Shown: positions 62,431 to 64,000 of the stretch, in pieces
Layout of the letters: the number at the start of each line of letters is the position of its first letter
Numbering within the stretch: position 1 is the first letter of the stretch
NCBI GenBank assembly: GCA_022828595.1
Contig: JAKGHH010000005.1
Coordinates: 27,416,193-27,480,192 of the forward strand
Direction: 5' to 3'
DNA from: Nelumbo lutea
Taxonomy: Eukaryota; Streptophyta; Magnoliopsida; Proteales; Nelumbonaceae
Length of the DNA: 64,000 nt
The notes under the pieces: generated by a model
What the model saw: the letters and a program-made list of their open reading frames with translations, nothing else
Told to the model about the DNA's origin: nothing
Databases searched by the model: none
Program-made: the position numbers and the translations under genes

Positions 62431-64000
62431 GAAGTACATTTTTAATTTTTGTTGTTTCTCATTTTTTGGCAGGAAGTTGCAAAATTGTCTATCCAACAAT
62501 GGTAAAACAAAAAGAGATTAAACTTCCTTGAACTTTTATTTTGATTGTGGTTTGTGGAGCTATGGTTCAACTTCAACACACTTTTTTATTGTTTCTTTCC
62601 TTTATTTAATTTTTATCCCTAAGCATAGATATGCTTCATGTAAACATTGGATACAACCTCTATTGTGTCACACAAATTGTTATTTAAACATAGATAACCT
62701 ACCAATTGATAATCTTATCACACGGGTGCCCCCTCCGCTAGAAATTTACCAATGATAACAGTAATTTAAAACTTTATTTTTATAATAAAACCTTAATAAA
62801 AATGACAATAGAATAGTAAAGTGTTTATATATTGATAAAACAAGTGTTTTTAATCAAAATTATCTTAAATACTCCCTATAACACAAAATACAAAAAAAAC
62901 CATACAACCTTTACATATATTAACTATATAATTGGTTTAACCCGTTTGATTTTGTTGGTAGATCCGACCCACTGAAATCCTTACTTCAACCCCCAAAGGC
63001 CCAAACCCTATTAATGTCTAATCAGACCCAACGTATAGCACCTTATCCCTGTGGGGCCAAAGCTGCATTATCATATAAATACACACAAAAATTAAAGGGT
63101 AAATTAAACTTTTATTTGTGACAAAAACCTCCTAAACTTTTACTTTGCTAGAAATATCCCATGGTCAGATGGGATAGTATTAAATTACTAAAATACTCAT
63201 CTAAATTTTTTTATTTTCTTTTTCCATCTTATTTTCTCTTAACCCTAATGCACCCAAAAATATCTCCATTTTCTCTAAACAAAACCAGCGAAACTAACAA
63301 GAATCATTTTACTCATATAAGAAAAAATAAGTGTCTTTAAATTCTTGTTTCATTTCACAATGTCTCTCTTTATCTTAAAATATAAAAGTTATCCGCTCTT
63401 TTGTCCAATAAATCAAGAAAAACCAAATGAAATCTTAAATTTATATTAGCCTACACTATTTCATCTGAATATTAAACCCAACTATAAATCTACAAGGATC
63501 TATTAAAGCAATCAAGAGGATACTAATATTATATTTAGAAAACTAATTAATTGAATCATAAGTTGTTCAAACAAGTAAGAAAAAGGTAGTTTAGGGATTT
63601 TAAGAATTTTAAACAGCTGAATAAGAATTTTTTTTTTTTTTTTTAAAGTTAACTAAGAGAACTCTAACAGAAGTGGGTATTTATCACAAAGTGAAAGTTC
63701 AGGTGGATAATTGTCACTGACCCCATATTACGAGGATCAGGTCAATCTTTACAACTTGGTGATAAAGTTGTTCATTTTTTATTTCTAAAGGTGTTGAAGT
63801 GGTTGATTTGGATGAAGTCCATGGGCTCAAAGATGTCAATAGGTTGGGTTTGGCACGGGTTTGCTTCGACCCAAACACGACCCGACTAAAATAAAGAGAT
63901 TCCCAACTTTCCCTGCCCCATCCCATGTGTAGTGCACCTATATTCAATCAAGTCTATGTTTGCAGATAAGGTTTTTAAAACTGATTTGGACAACGAACCG
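62431..64000. other. No gene seen
   Basis: AT-rich non-coding sequence with a T-run at 63629-63643. A GTCAATAGGTTGGGTTTGG/CCCAAACACGACCCGAC segment at 63836-63888 resembles the end of a small DNA transposon. Confidence 0.45.

Overview
The window is nuclear DNA from a flowering plant. It is AT-rich and dominated by transposable-element debris, with spliced genes, long introns and both plant Ty3/gypsy (Tat/Ogre/Retand-like) and Ty1/copia elements. I could not place it more precisely from the sequence. Only one apparently intact cellular gene is present: NOB1, the PIN-domain endonuclease that matures the 3' end of 18S rRNA. It is reconstructed here as five exons (21679-36638, + strand, 623 codons) around an 11.6 kb third intron.

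Layout. 1-9200: decayed Ogre/Tat-like retroelement, with a gag remnant, a pol-less internal region, a 20-bp minisatellite organised into 121-bp and 108-bp higher-order periods, a polypurine tract and a 2.6 kb LTR. 9204-17235: a second related LTR split by a 1.65 kb insertion carrying a hAT transposase remnant. It is followed by a Retand-type gag-pol fragment, itself interrupted by a hAT-type MITE with a degenerate 8-bp target duplication, and by a different 3' LTR. 18195-20498: an imperfect palindrome whose arms carry a hAT-like element that has captured the 5' end of a plant aspartic proteinase (phytepsin type) gene. 20524-36638: upstream duplication and NOB1. Intron 3 holds an antisense phosphoglycerate-mutase-like fragment, an Au-like SINE, LINE remnants, a complete copia element (28583-34186, TSD GTTTA) nested in a LINE, and an EF-hand fragment. 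37189-37389: an SLU7 exon fragment with an in-frame stop. 37500-48850: AT-rich repeats, including small MITEs, ~240-bp and ~260-bp tandem units, a tRNA-derived SINE, a probable Helitron and a foldback/MULE-like element. 49018-58503: a complete Retand/Tat-type element on the minus strand (TSD ATTAT) with a degenerate antisense ORF that has its own TATA box. 58504-64000: mostly unassigned, with a LINE fragment and a CACTA-like end.

The window is chiefly a record of nested transposition and gene-fragment capture around NOB1. Nearly all element ORFs are broken by stops, frameshifts or deletions. No CRISPR arrays, bacterial-type operons, rRNA genes or intact tRNA genes were seen. Family names are from recognition of conserved motifs, not from database searches.
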